From NCBI RefSeq assembly GCF_018130065.1, contig NZ_JAFCME010000007.1, positions 186,001 to 250,000 of the forward strand: a stretch of 64,000 nt of DNA, given 5' to 3'. Shown here one piece after another: positions 54,852-63,545 of this stretch (its first letter is position 1; every line of letters starts with the position of its first letter). A program made the translations under genes and the position numbers. The notes under the pieces were generated by a model that did no database searches, was not told the DNA's origin, and saw only the letters and a program-made list of their open reading frames with translations. This stretch comes from Bradyrhizobium sp. AUGA SZCCT0158. Its GTDB lineage: Bacteria; Pseudomonadota; Alphaproteobacteria; Rhizobiales; Xanthobacteraceae.

Positions 54852-55865
54852 TCACGCGATCGCCCGAGCGGCAACCGGCCTCTGCCCGGCATCATCGAGG
54901 AAGCCAGTCAGACGCTGACGGATGATACGTTCGGCATCCACCATGATGCGGTCGATCAGTTCTTTGACCGTGGGAATGTCGTGAATGAGGCCCGCGACCA
55001 TGCCGCAACTCCAGGCGCCAGCGTCCATGTCGCCGTCGATCATCACCTTGGGATAAACACCCGCCACCTGATCGTGGATATCCTCGATCTTGAGTTGCTT
55101 GCCCTTGGCTCGTTCGATTTCGAGCAACTGCTCAACGCCCTTGTTGTTCAGAACGCGCTCGGTATTCCGGAGCCCGCGCATCACCAGACGGGTGTCGAGT
55201 TCCGTTGCCTTCACCAGCGCATCCTTGACGTTCTGGTGTACCGGCGCTTCCTTGGTAGCGATAAAACGCGTTCCCATGTTCATGCCGGCGGCGCCCATCG
55301 CCAGCGCCGCGACCAGGCTGCGCGCGTCCGCCATACCGCCGGAGGCAACGAACGGTATCTTCAGTTCCTCGGCTGCACGCGGCAGCAGGATCATGTTGGG
55401 CATGTCGTCTTCGCCGGGATGGCCGCCACATTCGAACCCGTCGACGCTAACGGCGTCGCAGCCGATCTGCTCGGCTTTCAGCGAGTGGCGAACCGAAGTG
55501 CATTTGTGGATGACCTTGATGCCTGCCGCCTTCAAGGCAGGCATGTACTGCTCGGGGCTACGCCCTGCGGTTTCGACGATCCTGATGCCGCCTTCCCTGA
55601 TGGCTGCAATGTATTCCGGATAGGGAGGTGCGCTGAACGTTGGCAGAAAGGTCAGATTCACCCCGAATGGCTTATCGGTCATTTCGTGACAGCGAGCGAT
55701 CTCCTTTGCGAGAAGTTCAGGCGTTCTTTGCGTCAATCCAGTGATGAGACCGAGGCCGCCAGCATTGGACACGGCCGCTGCCATTTCAGCAAAGCCCACA
55801 AAATGCATTCCGCCCTGGATGATGGGGTGTTCGATGCCGAACAATTCAGTAATTGCTGTCTTCAC
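54852..55865 (-). CDS. Nitronate monooxygenase-type flavoprotein (2-nitropropane dioxygenase family)
   Basis: A 337-residue FMN TIM-barrel protein. It begins IEHPIIQGGMHFVGFAEMAA, has VSNAGGLGLITGL, PFGVNLTFLPTF, CDAVSVDGFECGGHPGEDDM and VASGGMADARSLVAALAMGA. The family oxidises alkyl nitronates, but many members sit in acyl-CoA catabolic operons and may act as enoyl-type reductases or dehydrogenases. The start is GTG 55865, seven bases after AGGAGCTCC. It lies 33 bases after the thiolase gene and just before the flavin reductase. The reaction here is open. Confidence 0.88.
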   Translation of the reverse strand: MKTAITELFGIEHPIIQGGMHFVGFAEMAAAVSNAGGLGLITGLTQRTPELLAKEIARCHEMTDKPFGVNLTFLPTFSAPPYPEYIAAIREGGIRIVETAGRSPEQYMPALKAAGIKVIHKCTSVRHSLKAEQIGCDAVSVDGFECGGHPGEDDMPNMILLPRAAEELKIPFVASGGMADARSLVAALAMGAAGMNMGTRFIATKEAPVHQNVKDALVKATELDTRLVMRGLRNTERVLNNKGVEQLLEIERAKGKQLKIEDIHDQVAGVYPKVMIDGDMDAGAWSCGMVAGLIHDIPTVKELIDRIMVDAERIIRQRLTGFLDDAGQRPVAARAIA

Positions 55866-55898
55866 AAGGAGCTCCTGTTTATCTATCGCGCTTTTTGC

Positions 55899-57086
55899 TC
55901 AATGAACGATTTCGAGAAGTCCCGCAGCGCCCATGCCGCCGCCCACGCACATCGTAACGACGGCGTATTTGGCCTTGCGTCGGCGACCCTCGATCAAGGC
56001 GTGGCCGGTCAGCCGGGCTCCGGTCATGCCGTAGGGGTGGCCAACCGCGATCGAGCCGCCATTGACATTGAGCTTCTCCGGATCGATCCCGAGCTTGTCG
56101 CGGCAATAGATTACTTGTACCGCGAATGCCTCGTTCAATTCCCAGAGATCGATATCGTCGATTTTGAGACCGTGACGCTTGAGTAGCCGGGGCACAGCGT
56201 AGACCGGCCCTACTCCCATCTCGTCCGGCTCGCAGCCTGCCGCGACAAACCCGCGGAAAATGCCGAGCGGCTTCAGTCCCTTCTGCGCCGCCAGCTTGTC
56301 GCTCATGATGACGGCAGCACTAGCGCCGTCGGAGAGCTGGCTCGCATTGCCGCCGGTGATGGTGAAGCCCGGTCCCTTGGCCGGCTTGACGCCTGCGAGA
56401 GCCTCAGCGGTGGTATCAGGACGCGGCCCCTCGTCAGCCGACAGAGTCACTTCCCGATATGACACCGCACTGGTCGCCTTGTCGGCGACTGCCATTGTTG
56501 TCTTGATCGGTGCGAGTTCGTCGTTGAAGCGGCCGCCCTGCTGCGCTGCCGCGGTCCGGCGCTGGCTCTCCAAGCTATATTCATCCTGGCGTTCGCGCGA
56601 GATGCCGTAACGCTTTGCCACGATCTCGGCCGTATCCAGCATCGCCATGTAAGCGTCTCCCTTCATAGCGAGCAGTTCCGGGTCGACAGCATGAAACGTG
56701 TTTATCTGGTTGTTTTGCACCAGGCTAATCGACTCACCACCGCCGCCGATAGCGACTTCCACGCCGTCGAAAATCACCGACCGCGCAGCCAGGGCAATCG
56801 CCTGCAGGCCGGACGCGCATTGGCGATCGATGGTTGTCCCGGCCACGCTCACTGGAAGTCCGGCCCGTAATAGCGCCTTTCGAGCGATATTGGTGCCAGT
56901 AGTGCCCTGTTGCATGGCGCAACCCATCACGACGTCCTCCACTTCGGCACCCTCGACGTTGGCCCGTGACAATGCAGCGGAAATAGCATGACCCAGCAAC
57001 GTCGCGCCTTCGGTATTATTGAGGGCGCCCTTGTAGGCCTTGCCAATGGGGGTGCGAGCAGTCGATACGATTACGGCTTCGGTCAT
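55899..57086 (-). CDS. Acetyl-CoA C-acyltransferase (thiolase), operon copy
   Basis: A 395-residue degradative-type thiolase. The nucleophile Cys is in [20 protein letters not shown]. The NEAFA motif is in [40 protein letters not shown] carries the catalytic His and [19 protein letters not shown] the second Cys. It differs clearly from the thiolase at 51648. It belongs to the operon that runs ligase-SDR-two acyl-CoA dehydrogenases-thiolase-NMO-flavin reductase, and would perform the final cleavage. The chain length is unknown. Confidence 0.93.
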   Translation of the reverse strand: MTEAVIVSTARTPIGKAYKGALNNTEGATLLGHAISAALSRANVEGAEVEDVVMGCAMQQGTTGTNIARKALLRAGLPVSVAGTTIDRQCASGLQAIALAARSVIFDGVEVAIGGGGESISLVQNNQINTFHAVDPELLAMKGDAYMAMLDTAEIVAKRYGISRERQDEYSLESQRRTAAAQQGGRFNDELAPIKTTMAVADKATSAVSYREVTLSADEGPRPDTTAEALAGVKPAKGPGFTITGGNASQLSDGASAAVIMSDKLAAQKGLKPLGIFRGFVAAGCEPDEMGVGPVYAVPRLLKRHGLKIDDIDLWELNEAFAVQVIYCRDKLGIDPEKLNVNGGSIAVGHPYGMTGARLTGHALIEGRRRKAKYAVVTMCVGGGMGAAGLLEIVH

Positions 57087-57139
57087 TCTTTACCTCTGAT
57101 CGGGGTGCGGCAGTCGATTTGCTGCGTTGGAAGGGGCAA

Positions 57140-58270
57140 TTAGTTCTGCTGCGCGTACCGCATCAGATGGTAGGTGGGATCGCCAAACTGGATGTTGATG
57201 GAATTTATTCGCTTGAAGTAATGCCCGACGTTCAATTCGTCGCTCATGCCCATGCCGCCATGTAGCTGCACGGCCTGCTCTGCGACGAAGCGGGCGGCGT
57301 TGCCAACCTTCGACTTCGCGCCCGATGCCAGCTTCGATCCATTTGGCTCCCGGGCTGCAAGGCTGAGATTCAAATGCTGTGTGAGCGAAATCGACTCTTC
57401 GAGCGCGATGAACATGTCGACCATGCGGTGCTGCAACACCTGAAACGTCCCAATTGCCGCCCCGAATTGCTTGCGCGCTTTGCTGTACTCAAGCGACGCC
57501 GAATTCAGCACCGACATCGCCCCGACGGCTTCCGCGCAGAGTGCTGCGATAGCGCGGTCACGGCACACTTCGAGGGCGGCGACGCCCTCGCCTTCGGCAC
57601 CAAGCAACTGGCTGCCCGGAACGTGGACGTCCATCAGCGTCAGTTCGGCGGCGCGCCGACCATCGACGGTTTTGAAGCTTTGTAAGTGGAGATTGGCAGA
57701 ATGGCGATCAACGACGAACAGGCTTACGCCGGCACGGTCGCGGGGCCCACCGGACGTTCGCGCCGAGACGATTAGCTTGTCGGCCCACGGCGCACCAATC
57801 ACCGCTGCCTTTGTTCCGCTCAGGACAAAGTTGTCCCCCTGACGTCGCGCCGTTGTCGTGACGTTGTCAAAATCGTAGCGTGATCGCCCTTCCGCCCAGG
57901 CCAGCGTCCATATGGCGCTGCCATCCATGATCTTCGGCAAGAACGCCTCGCGCTGCTCCGGCGAGCCGGCGTCTTCGATCAGGCCGCCTGCGAGAACAAC
58001 GGTCTCAAGGTACGGTTCGACGACCAGGCTACGTCCGAACTCTTGCATCACGATCATGGTCGCAAGCGATCCGCCACCGAGACCACCTGAGCTTTCCCGA
58101 AACGGTGCGGCGCACAACCCAAGCTCGGCAAAGGCGCTCCAGTGCTTGCGGCTCCAGCCTTCATCCGTCGCAACAATTTTTCGACGCTCGTCGAAATCAT
58201 ACTGCTCCCGCAGGAAGCGTTGAATGCTGGAACGGAGCAATTCCTGTTCTTCCGTCAACTGGATATCCAT
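57140..58270 (-). CDS. Acyl-CoA dehydrogenase, small-subunit-like (PimD type)
   Basis: A 376-residue FAD enzyme that introduces a trans-2 double bond. It has MDIQLTEEQELLRSSIQRFL, GGLGGGSLATMIVMQEFGRS, WTLAWAEGRSRYDFDNVTTT and FVAEQAVQLHGGMGMSDELN. The usual catalytic Glu region is less obvious than in standard members. It lies 21 bases after the second acyl-CoA dehydrogenase gene, as in the paired large and small subunits of pimeloyl-CoA dehydrogenase (PimC/PimD), so the two probably form a heteromer. Dicarboxylate or alicyclic acyl-CoA substrates are possible. Confidence 0.9.
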   Translation of the reverse strand: MDIQLTEEQELLRSSIQRFLREQYDFDERRKIVATDEGWSRKHWSAFAELGLCAAPFRESSGGLGGGSLATMIVMQEFGRSLVVEPYLETVVLAGGLIEDAGSPEQREAFLPKIMDGSAIWTLAWAEGRSRYDFDNVTTTARRQGDNFVLSGTKAAVIGAPWADKLIVSARTSGGPRDRAGVSLFVVDRHSANLHLQSFKTVDGRRAAELTLMDVHVPGSQLLGAEGEGVAALEVCRDRAIAALCAEAVGAMSVLNSASLEYSKARKQFGAAIGTFQVLQHRMVDMFIALEESISLTQHLNLSLAAREPNGSKLASGAKSKVGNAARFVAEQAVQLHGGMGMSDELNVGHYFKRINSINIQFGDPTYHLMRYAQQN

Positions 58271-58291
58271 CCGATGCCTCGTGCGATGTGG

Positions 58292-59473
58292 TCAGAGACC
58301 GAGAACTGCTTTCGCGATGATGTTGCGCTGGATTTCATTCGATCCCCCGTAGATACTGAGTTTTCGGGAGTTCAGATATTTCTCAGTCGCGGTGTGCCCG
58401 TAGTCCGGCCCCGGCATGAAGTGGTTGGCACTCACCGGGTGCTCGCGGATCGCCAGACCGTAGTTACCGATGGCCTGATGCGTCAGATCCGTGATGCGCT
58501 GGAATATTTCGGTGCCCCTGATCTTGAACAGCGACGCAGCCGGCCCCGGATCGATGCCACGCGACATCTGCGCGACGATTCGCAGTTCCGTTGCCTCCAA
58601 CGCGAGTACATCCAGCTCGACGCGCGCGATTTCCTTGATGAATTCCCCGAAGGTCGGATCATCCTCGCCGACCTCGGTTCTCACGATGTGCTTGAGACGC
58701 CCCAGATAACGCGTCGACCGGCCGATCCCGGCCATGCTGGTACGCTCGTTGCCCAGCAGGAATTTTGCGTAAGTCCAACCCTTGTTTTCCTCGCCGATCA
58801 AATTTTCCGCGGGGACGCGCACGTCCTCAAGGAACACGTCATTCACTTCATGCGACCCGTCGATGGTGATGATCGGCCGCACGGTGACGCCGGGCGATTT
58901 CATGTCGATCAGCAGGAAGGAGATGCCGGCCTGAGGTTTTGCCGAAGGATTGGTCCGCACCAGGCAGAAGATCCAGTCGGCATGCTGGGCCAGCGTCGTC
59001 CAGGTCTTGTGGCCGTTGACGATGTAGTGATCGCCGTCGCGCACGGCCTTGGTGCGGACCGACGCGAGGTCGGAGCCGGATCCCGGCTCCGAATAACCTT
59101 GGCACCACCAATCTTCACCGGACAGGATGCGCGGCAGATACTTCTGTTTCTGCGCGTCGTTGCCGAACGTGTAGATGACCGGCCCGACCATGGTCACGCT
59201 GAACGCGAGTGGCGGCAGCGTCCCGGCACGTGACGTTTCCTGCTCGAAGATAAAGCGCTGCGTGATCGACCAGCCCGGCCCGCCATGCTCCTTGGGCCAT
59301 AGCGGCGCGATCCATCCCTTCCGGTGGAGGATACGGTGCCAGAGCAGCATCTGCTCCTTGGAAAGGTCGGTTTCCGGATTGGGAACGCGCATTTCCGCGG
59401 GATAGTTCTCCGCGATGAAAGCGCGCACCTCGTCACGAAACGCAGCCTCCTCACTGGAAAGATTGAGTTCCAT
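58292..59473 (-). CDS. Acyl-CoA dehydrogenase, large-subunit-like (PimC type)
   Basis: A 393-residue FAD enzyme. Motifs are LSSEEAAFRDEVRAFIAENY, WPKEHGGPGWSITQRFIFEQ, the FAD-site WWCQGYSEPGSGSDLASVRT, NGHKTWTTLAQHADWIFCLV and the C-terminal KLSIYGGSNEIQRNIIAKAV. That C-terminal GGSNEIQRN is the standard motif. It precedes the second acyl-CoA dehydrogenase by 21 bases in the same operon. Its likeness to PimC is by length, order and motif; it is not proof of a pimelate pathway, because the other pim genes are not all here. Confidence 0.92.
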   Translation of the reverse strand: MELNLSSEEAAFRDEVRAFIAENYPAEMRVPNPETDLSKEQMLLWHRILHRKGWIAPLWPKEHGGPGWSITQRFIFEQETSRAGTLPPLAFSVTMVGPVIYTFGNDAQKQKYLPRILSGEDWWCQGYSEPGSGSDLASVRTKAVRDGDHYIVNGHKTWTTLAQHADWIFCLVRTNPSAKPQAGISFLLIDMKSPGVTVRPIITIDGSHEVNDVFLEDVRVPAENLIGEENKGWTYAKFLLGNERTSMAGIGRSTRYLGRLKHIVRTEVGEDDPTFGEFIKEIARVELDVLALEATELRIVAQMSRGIDPGPAASLFKIRGTEIFQRITDLTHQAIGNYGLAIREHPVSANHFMPGPDYGHTATEKYLNSRKLSIYGGSNEIQRNIIAKAVLGL

Positions 59474-59488
59474 TGTGAGAGGCTCCCG

Positions 59489-60226
59489 CTACCACTTCTC
59501 GCCGAACGGGCGAATCTCCAGTTCAAAAGTCCAGGCGCTTTTTGGCTGCTGATAGAGCAGCCAGTAGGACTCCGCGACCGACGATGGTGGCATTAGAAGA
59601 TCAGGATCATCCAGCGCGTTCGGTCCAAGTGCCTCGATCCGCCGCTGCCGCACCCACTCAGTGTCGACACCGGAGTCGATAATGAGATGCGCCACGTGGA
59701 TGTTCTTTGGGCCCAACTCGCGCGCGGTCGCCTGTGCAACGGCCCGCAGGCCGAACTTCGCGCTGGCGAAGGCCGCATATCCCGTCCCACCGCGAAGGCT
59801 CGCTGTTGCGCCAGTAAAGAAGATATTGCCTTTACCACGGGGAAGCATCAGGCGGGCTGCCTCGCGGCCGGCGAGAAAGCCGGAATAGCAGGCCATTTCC
59901 CAGACCTTTCGGAATACGCGTTCGGTCGTATCCAGAATCGGATAGTTGACGTTGGCGCCGATGTTGAAGATGCAAACCTCAAGCGGTGCGTGCTTGTCTG
60001 CGTCGCCGAGGAAGGAAATGATTTCCTCCTCCTTGCGTGCGTCGAGCGAGCGCGCGTGAATTTCGCCGCCGGCCTTCTCGATCTCCTTGACCAGCGGTTC
60101 GAGCTTGGCGCCGTTGCGGCGCCCGGCGAACACCGTAAAGCCCTCCGAGGCGAACTTCTTTGCAATTTCACTGCCGATAAAGTCGCCAGCACCGATCACG
60201 GCCACGGTCGCGTTTCTCTTTTGCAA
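59489..60226 (-). CDS. SDR-like protein lacking the catalytic Tyr (subgroup c10 type), paralogue 3
   Basis: A 245-residue Rossmann-fold protein. The cofactor loop is VAVIGAGDFIGSEIAKKFAS. The active-site segment is TGYAAFASAKFGLRAVAQAT, with Phe where Tyr is expected four before the Lys. Ser is retained in IFFTGATASLRGG. It ends FELEIRPFGEKW. I chose TTG 60226 because GGGAGAATACCC precedes it and homologous paralogues start at the same point; ATG 60253 lacks a ribosome site. It lies between the ligase and the acyl-CoA dehydrogenases, so it may act on a CoA ester. Confidence 0.85.
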   Translation of the reverse strand: MQKRNATVAVIGAGDFIGSEIAKKFASEGFTVFAGRRNGAKLEPLVKEIEKAGGEIHARSLDARKEEEIISFLGDADKHAPLEVCIFNIGANVNYPILDTTERVFRKVWEMACYSGFLAGREAARLMLPRGKGNIFFTGATASLRGGTGYAAFASAKFGLRAVAQATARELGPKNIHVAHLIIDSGVDTEWVRQRRIEALGPNALDDPDLLMPPSSVAESYWLLYQQPKSAWTFELEIRPFGEKW

Positions 60227-60245
60227 GGGTATTCTCCCGGTCAGG

Positions 60246-61853
60246 TTAGACATGTTGTCTGCGAGGTTCGGCGGTCTGCGCCGGAGGGGTCTCGCCACCT
60301 TGGCCACGCAAGGACTCCGCGAGCTTGTGCTTGAGTATCTTGCCGGTTGAGGTGGCCGGCAAAGCATCGAGGATGATGATCTTGGACGGCCGCTTGTATG
60401 AGGTGAGCTGAAATCGGATAAAGCCCATCAGATCCTCCGGCGTCGCCCGCGACCCTGGCAGCAGTTGCACGAACCCGACAATCTCTTCATTGCCGTCGAC
60501 AGCACGGCCGACCACGGCGCATTGCACGACGTCCTTGTGTGAACTGAGGACCGCTTCGACCTCGGCGGGATAGACGTTGAAGCCCGAACGGATGATCATT
60601 TCCTTGGTGCGGCCGACAATGTACAGACAATCGCCGTCGAAACGCGCCAGATCGCCGGTGTTGAACCAGCCCTCGCTGTCGATTGCCTTGGCGGTCAACT
60701 CGGGGGCACGATAGTAGCCAAGCATCACGTTGCGCCCGCGGACATGCAGCTCTCCGACTTCACCTCTTGCGGTCGGAATTCCGTCCAGCGTTCTGACCCT
60801 CGCCTCTACTCCCGGCAGTACTGTGCCTACCGCCTGGTCGGCGCGTGGCGCATCGAAGCGCACGCCCGATATCCCCGGCGAACATTCGGTGATCCCGTAG
60901 CCGTTAAGCAGCGGAAGGCCGAACTCCTTTTCCACACGCAACTTCAGATTCAGATCGAGGGGCGCGCCAGCGACGCCGATCAGGCGTAATGAGCCTCGGG
61001 CGAGTTGCTCCACACCCGACACGCTCTTGTACTCCAGCAGCCGTTGATAGGTAGCCGGCACCCCATTGAGGATGGTAACGCCCTCCTCCGCAATCGCCCT
61101 GGCGGTCGCGGCAGGATCGTACTTGCTGACCATCCGCACCGTGCCGCCGGTCATCAATGTCATGATCAGGAGCGAGATGCCGACGATATGGGAGATCGGC
61201 AAGACGAGATAGATCTTGTCGTCTTCGTTCATTTTGCGAATATGCGCCGTGGTCTTTGCGCTGATCAGCAAGTTGTCATGGGAGAGCATCACGCCTTTCG
61301 GGGTCCCCGTCGTTCCCGAGGTGTAGATCAGCACTGCGACTTGTTTTACGGGATCGGCCTCCACCGGCTCGACGGTGGCGCTTTCGTTGAGCGGACCAAC
61401 ACCAACTTCCGGCAGTGGGCCTATTCGCTCGTTCTCGGCGCCATAGCGCGAAGCGTGAGCCGCGGCCTCCTTCGAAATGCCTGATGTGAAAAACATCCGG
61501 CGGGCGCCGCTATGGCCGCGGATCTGATCGAGTTCGCGTGCGGACAATCGCGGGTTGGCGACGATGGCCCAGGCATCGAGCCGGCTCGTCGCCAGCAGCA
61601 ACGCGGCGAGCGCAATACAGTTTTCGCTGACAATGATCATCCGGTCGCCCGCTCTGATCCCCAGCGACAACAGGACACTGGCGATCTCGCTGACACGCTG
61701 ATCCAGATCGCGGTAGCTCCAGGATGCCCCGTCTTCGACCAGCGCGATCCGGTCGGGGGCTTTGGCAACCTGTCTTGCCGTCACTTCATGGATGCGACGC
61801 GGCAAGCCGACAGCAATCTCCTTGAGATCGATCGCCTCTGAAAGCTCCGCCAC
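60246..61853 (-). CDS. AMP-dependent acyl-CoA synthetase/ligase (paralogue 2)
   Basis: A 535-residue class I adenylate-forming ligase, the first gene of a seven-gene operon. Motifs are LIYTSGTTGTPKGVMLSHDN, LNGYGITECSPGISGVRFDA, GWFNTGDLARFDGDCLYIVG, GRTKEMIIRSGFNVYPAEVE and ATSTGKILKHKLAESL. It is highly similar to the ligase at 38933-40525 over its length. I chose GTG 61853 because GGGGAGGTCAGTC precedes it and the N-terminus then matches the paralogue; ATG codons just upstream are alternatives. It likely activates the starting acid of the pathway. Confidence 0.92.
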   Translation of the reverse strand: MAELSEAIDLKEIAVGLPRRIHEVTARQVAKAPDRIALVEDGASWSYRDLDQRVSEIASVLLSLGIRAGDRMIIVSENCIALAALLLATSRLDAWAIVANPRLSARELDQIRGHSGARRMFFTSGISKEAAAHASRYGAENERIGPLPEVGVGPLNESATVEPVEADPVKQVAVLIYTSGTTGTPKGVMLSHDNLLISAKTTAHIRKMNEDDKIYLVLPISHIVGISLLIMTLMTGGTVRMVSKYDPAATARAIAEEGVTILNGVPATYQRLLEYKSVSGVEQLARGSLRLIGVAGAPLDLNLKLRVEKEFGLPLLNGYGITECSPGISGVRFDAPRADQAVGTVLPGVEARVRTLDGIPTARGEVGELHVRGRNVMLGYYRAPELTAKAIDSEGWFNTGDLARFDGDCLYIVGRTKEMIIRSGFNVYPAEVEAVLSSHKDVVQCAVVGRAVDGNEEIVGFVQLLPGSRATPEDLMGFIRFQLTSYKRPSKIIILDALPATSTGKILKHKLAESLRGQGGETPPAQTAEPRRQHV

Positions 61854-61908
61854 GACTGACCTCCCCATCAACGATTGCCCGCTCGCGCAACGCGCGGATG
61901 CTTGGCCG

Positions 61909-61950
61909 AACCTACCGTTCTTTTTTAGAACTCGTCAATGATTAAATCAT
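61909..61950 (-). promoter_or_regulatory. Promoter with two palindromes upstream of CoA ligase 2
   Basis: On the minus strand TTGACG (61933-61938) and TAGGTT (61909-61914) are spaced by 18 bases. The spacer carries the palindrome GTTCTTTTTTAGAAC (61917-61931), the same GTTCT-N5-AGAAC core as at the first ligase. Next to the -35 box lies ATGATTAAATCAT (61938-61950), a perfect 13-bp palindrome. Confidence 0.65.
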
Positions 61951-61996
61951 CGTCCGGGCTTTACGAGGTTCGAAGGGGCAACTAGGCTGCCCTATT

Positions 61997-62009
61997 ATGA
62001 TTGGATCAT
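61997..62009. promoter_or_regulatory. Second ATGATT-type palindrome
   Basis: ATGATTGGATCAT is a 5-3-5 palindrome matching ATGATTAAATCAT at 61938 in 11 of 13 bases. It lies about 80 bases upstream of the divergent SDR gene. The repeat pair suggests one regulator controlling both directions. A degenerate copy of the GTTCT-type site lies at 62058-62072 (GTATC-AAATA-GGAAC). Confidence 0.5.
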
Positions 62010-62089
62010 TGTTGAACGCCGTCCTTTACAGAGCGCCATCCGACCGTTACGATAAAAGTATCAAATAGGAACTCTGTGGGAGGAGCGGA

Positions 62090-62833
62090 ATGACGGCGAA
62101 CCGCGGCGTAGCGATACTTGTGGGCGCAGGCGATGCGATCGGGGCGGCGGTCGCGAGGCGTTTTGCCAAGGGCGGCTATACGGTTTGCATCTGCAGGCGT
62201 GATGCGTCCAAATCGCAGGGACTTGTGGCCGAGCTGAGGGAAGCTGGACATAACATTCACGCGTTCAGCGTCGACGCCCGTCAGGAAGCAGAGGTCCAGG
62301 GCATATTCGCGCGGATCGAAAAAGAGCTCGGACCGATCGAGGTCTGTCTCTACAATGCCGGTTCGAACGTCAACAAGCCTTTGCTGGACACCACAGAGAA
62401 GCTGTTCTTCAAGGCATGGGAACTGGCCTGCTATGGCGGCTTCCTGGTCGGGCGTGAGGCTGCGCGCGTCATGCTTCCGCGTGGACACGGCACCATCTTC
62501 TTTACGGGTGCGACGGCCAGCGTGCGCGGCGGCCAGGGGTTTGCGGCATTTTCATCAGCGAAGTTCGGACTTCGAGCCGTGGCCCAGGCGATGGCGCGCG
62601 AGTTGGGGCCGAAGAACATTCATGTCGTGCATCTCCTGATCGACGCTGGCGTCGACAGCGAGGCGATTCATCAGCGCATGAAAGCGGCGAAGGGGATCGA
62701 GGCAAGCGAAATTCCCCCAGATAGCCTGACAAAGACATCTTCCATTGCTGAGGCCTATTGGTTCACCCACCAGCAAAGCAGGGATGGCTGGACCCACGAA
62801 CTCGACCTCCGTCCGTCCGTGGAGAAGTGGTAA
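62090..62833 (+). CDS. SDR-like protein lacking the catalytic Tyr (subgroup c10 type), paralogue 4
   Basis: A 247-residue Rossmann-fold protein, close to paralogue 3. The cofactor loop is AILVGAGDAIGAAVARRFAK. The active-site segment is QGFAAFSSAKFGLRAVAQAM, with Phe where Tyr is expected. Ser is kept in IFFTGATASVRGGQ, and it ends ELDLRPSVEKW. GGGAGGAGCGGA precedes the ATG, a strong ribosome site. It is divergent from CoA ligase 2, shares a promoter region with it and is followed one base after its stop by a GST gene. Confidence 0.85.
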   Translation: MTANRGVAILVGAGDAIGAAVARRFAKGGYTVCICRRDASKSQGLVAELREAGHNIHAFSVDARQEAEVQGIFARIEKELGPIEVCLYNAGSNVNKPLLDTTEKLFFKAWELACYGGFLVGREAARVMLPRGHGTIFFTGATASVRGGQGFAAFSSAKFGLRAVAQAMARELGPKNIHVVHLLIDAGVDSEAIHQRMKAAKGIEASEIPPDSLTKTSSIAEAYWFTHQQSRDGWTHELDLRPSVEKW

Positions 62834-62834
62834 C

Positions 62835-63512
62835 ATGAGCGCTACACCAAACCTGACCCTGTGGGGCGTTGGGACAAGCCGCACCATCCGTCCGCATTGG
62901 GCCATGCACGAGTTGGGCTTGGCTTACACGACAAAGCCGATCGGGCCGCGGACGGGCGAGACCAAGACCGCGGAATATACCAAGCTCAATCCGCGCCAGA
63001 AAATTCCGCTGCTTCAGGACGGCGACTTCTCCATCGGCGAGAGCGCCGCGATCGTTGCCTACTTGTCGCGAATGTACTCCACGACGGAGCGCTCGCTGAT
63101 TCCTGAAACCACCCGTGAGTATGCCGCGTGGCTGGAATGGTGTTTCTTTATCGTCGCGGAGCTGGATTCAACCAGCCTTTACGTGATGCGCCGCCATCGG
63201 GCCGACGCGCTCGGTCCAATCTACGGTATTGCGCCCGAGGTCGTTGCCCAGGCCGGCGAGTATTTCCGCCAGCAGTTGCGCCATGTCGAAGTAGCACTTG
63301 CAGACGGCCGGCAATTCCTGATGGGCGACCGGTTTACCAGCGCCGACATCCTGCTCACGACCTGCCTTGAGTGGGCCGTCGCCTATGGCGTTGGCATTTG
63401 CGACAATGCGCAGCCCTATCTCGAACGCATCAAGAAACGGGAGGCCTTCCAGCGAGCCGTCGCGGCGAATGTCCCGATGGCACCAATCACGCCGGTGCCG
63501 GCGAAGGTTTAA
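62835..63512 (+). CDS. Glutathione S-transferase family protein
   Basis: A 225-residue GST. The N-terminal domain has MSATPNLTLWGVGTSRTIRP, with an active-site Ser or Thr in GTSRT, then LNPRQKIPLLQDGDFSIGES and AAIVAYLSRMYS. The C-terminal domain has DGRQFLMGDRFTSADILLTT, the N-capping motif. ATG 62835 begins one base after the SDR stop and uses GGAGAAG inside the SDR end, so translation is coupled. It may detoxify an electrophilic CoA-pathway intermediate or act as an isomerase. Confidence 0.9.
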   Translation: MSATPNLTLWGVGTSRTIRPHWAMHELGLAYTTKPIGPRTGETKTAEYTKLNPRQKIPLLQDGDFSIGESAAIVAYLSRMYSTTERSLIPETTREYAAWLEWCFFIVAELDSTSLYVMRRHRADALGPIYGIAPEVVAQAGEYFRQQLRHVEVALADGRQFLMGDRFTSADILLTTCLEWAVAYGVGICDNAQPYLERIKKREAFQRAVAANVPMAPITPVPAKV

Positions 63513-63545
63513 AGACCGACCACCACCTCGCGCAGGGGTTCGAGG

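Noticed and set aside
54831..56186. Long plus-strand reading frame of 451 codons
   Set aside because: It runs antisense to the nitronate monooxygenase-like and thiolase genes, has no family motif and no ribosome site; high GC content keeps antisense frames open here.
58292..61853. Assignment of the operon as the pimelate (pim) operon
   Set aside because: The two acyl-CoA dehydrogenases resemble PimC/PimD, but the Tyr-less SDR, NMO-like and flavin reductase genes do not fit that operon, so I kept a general description.
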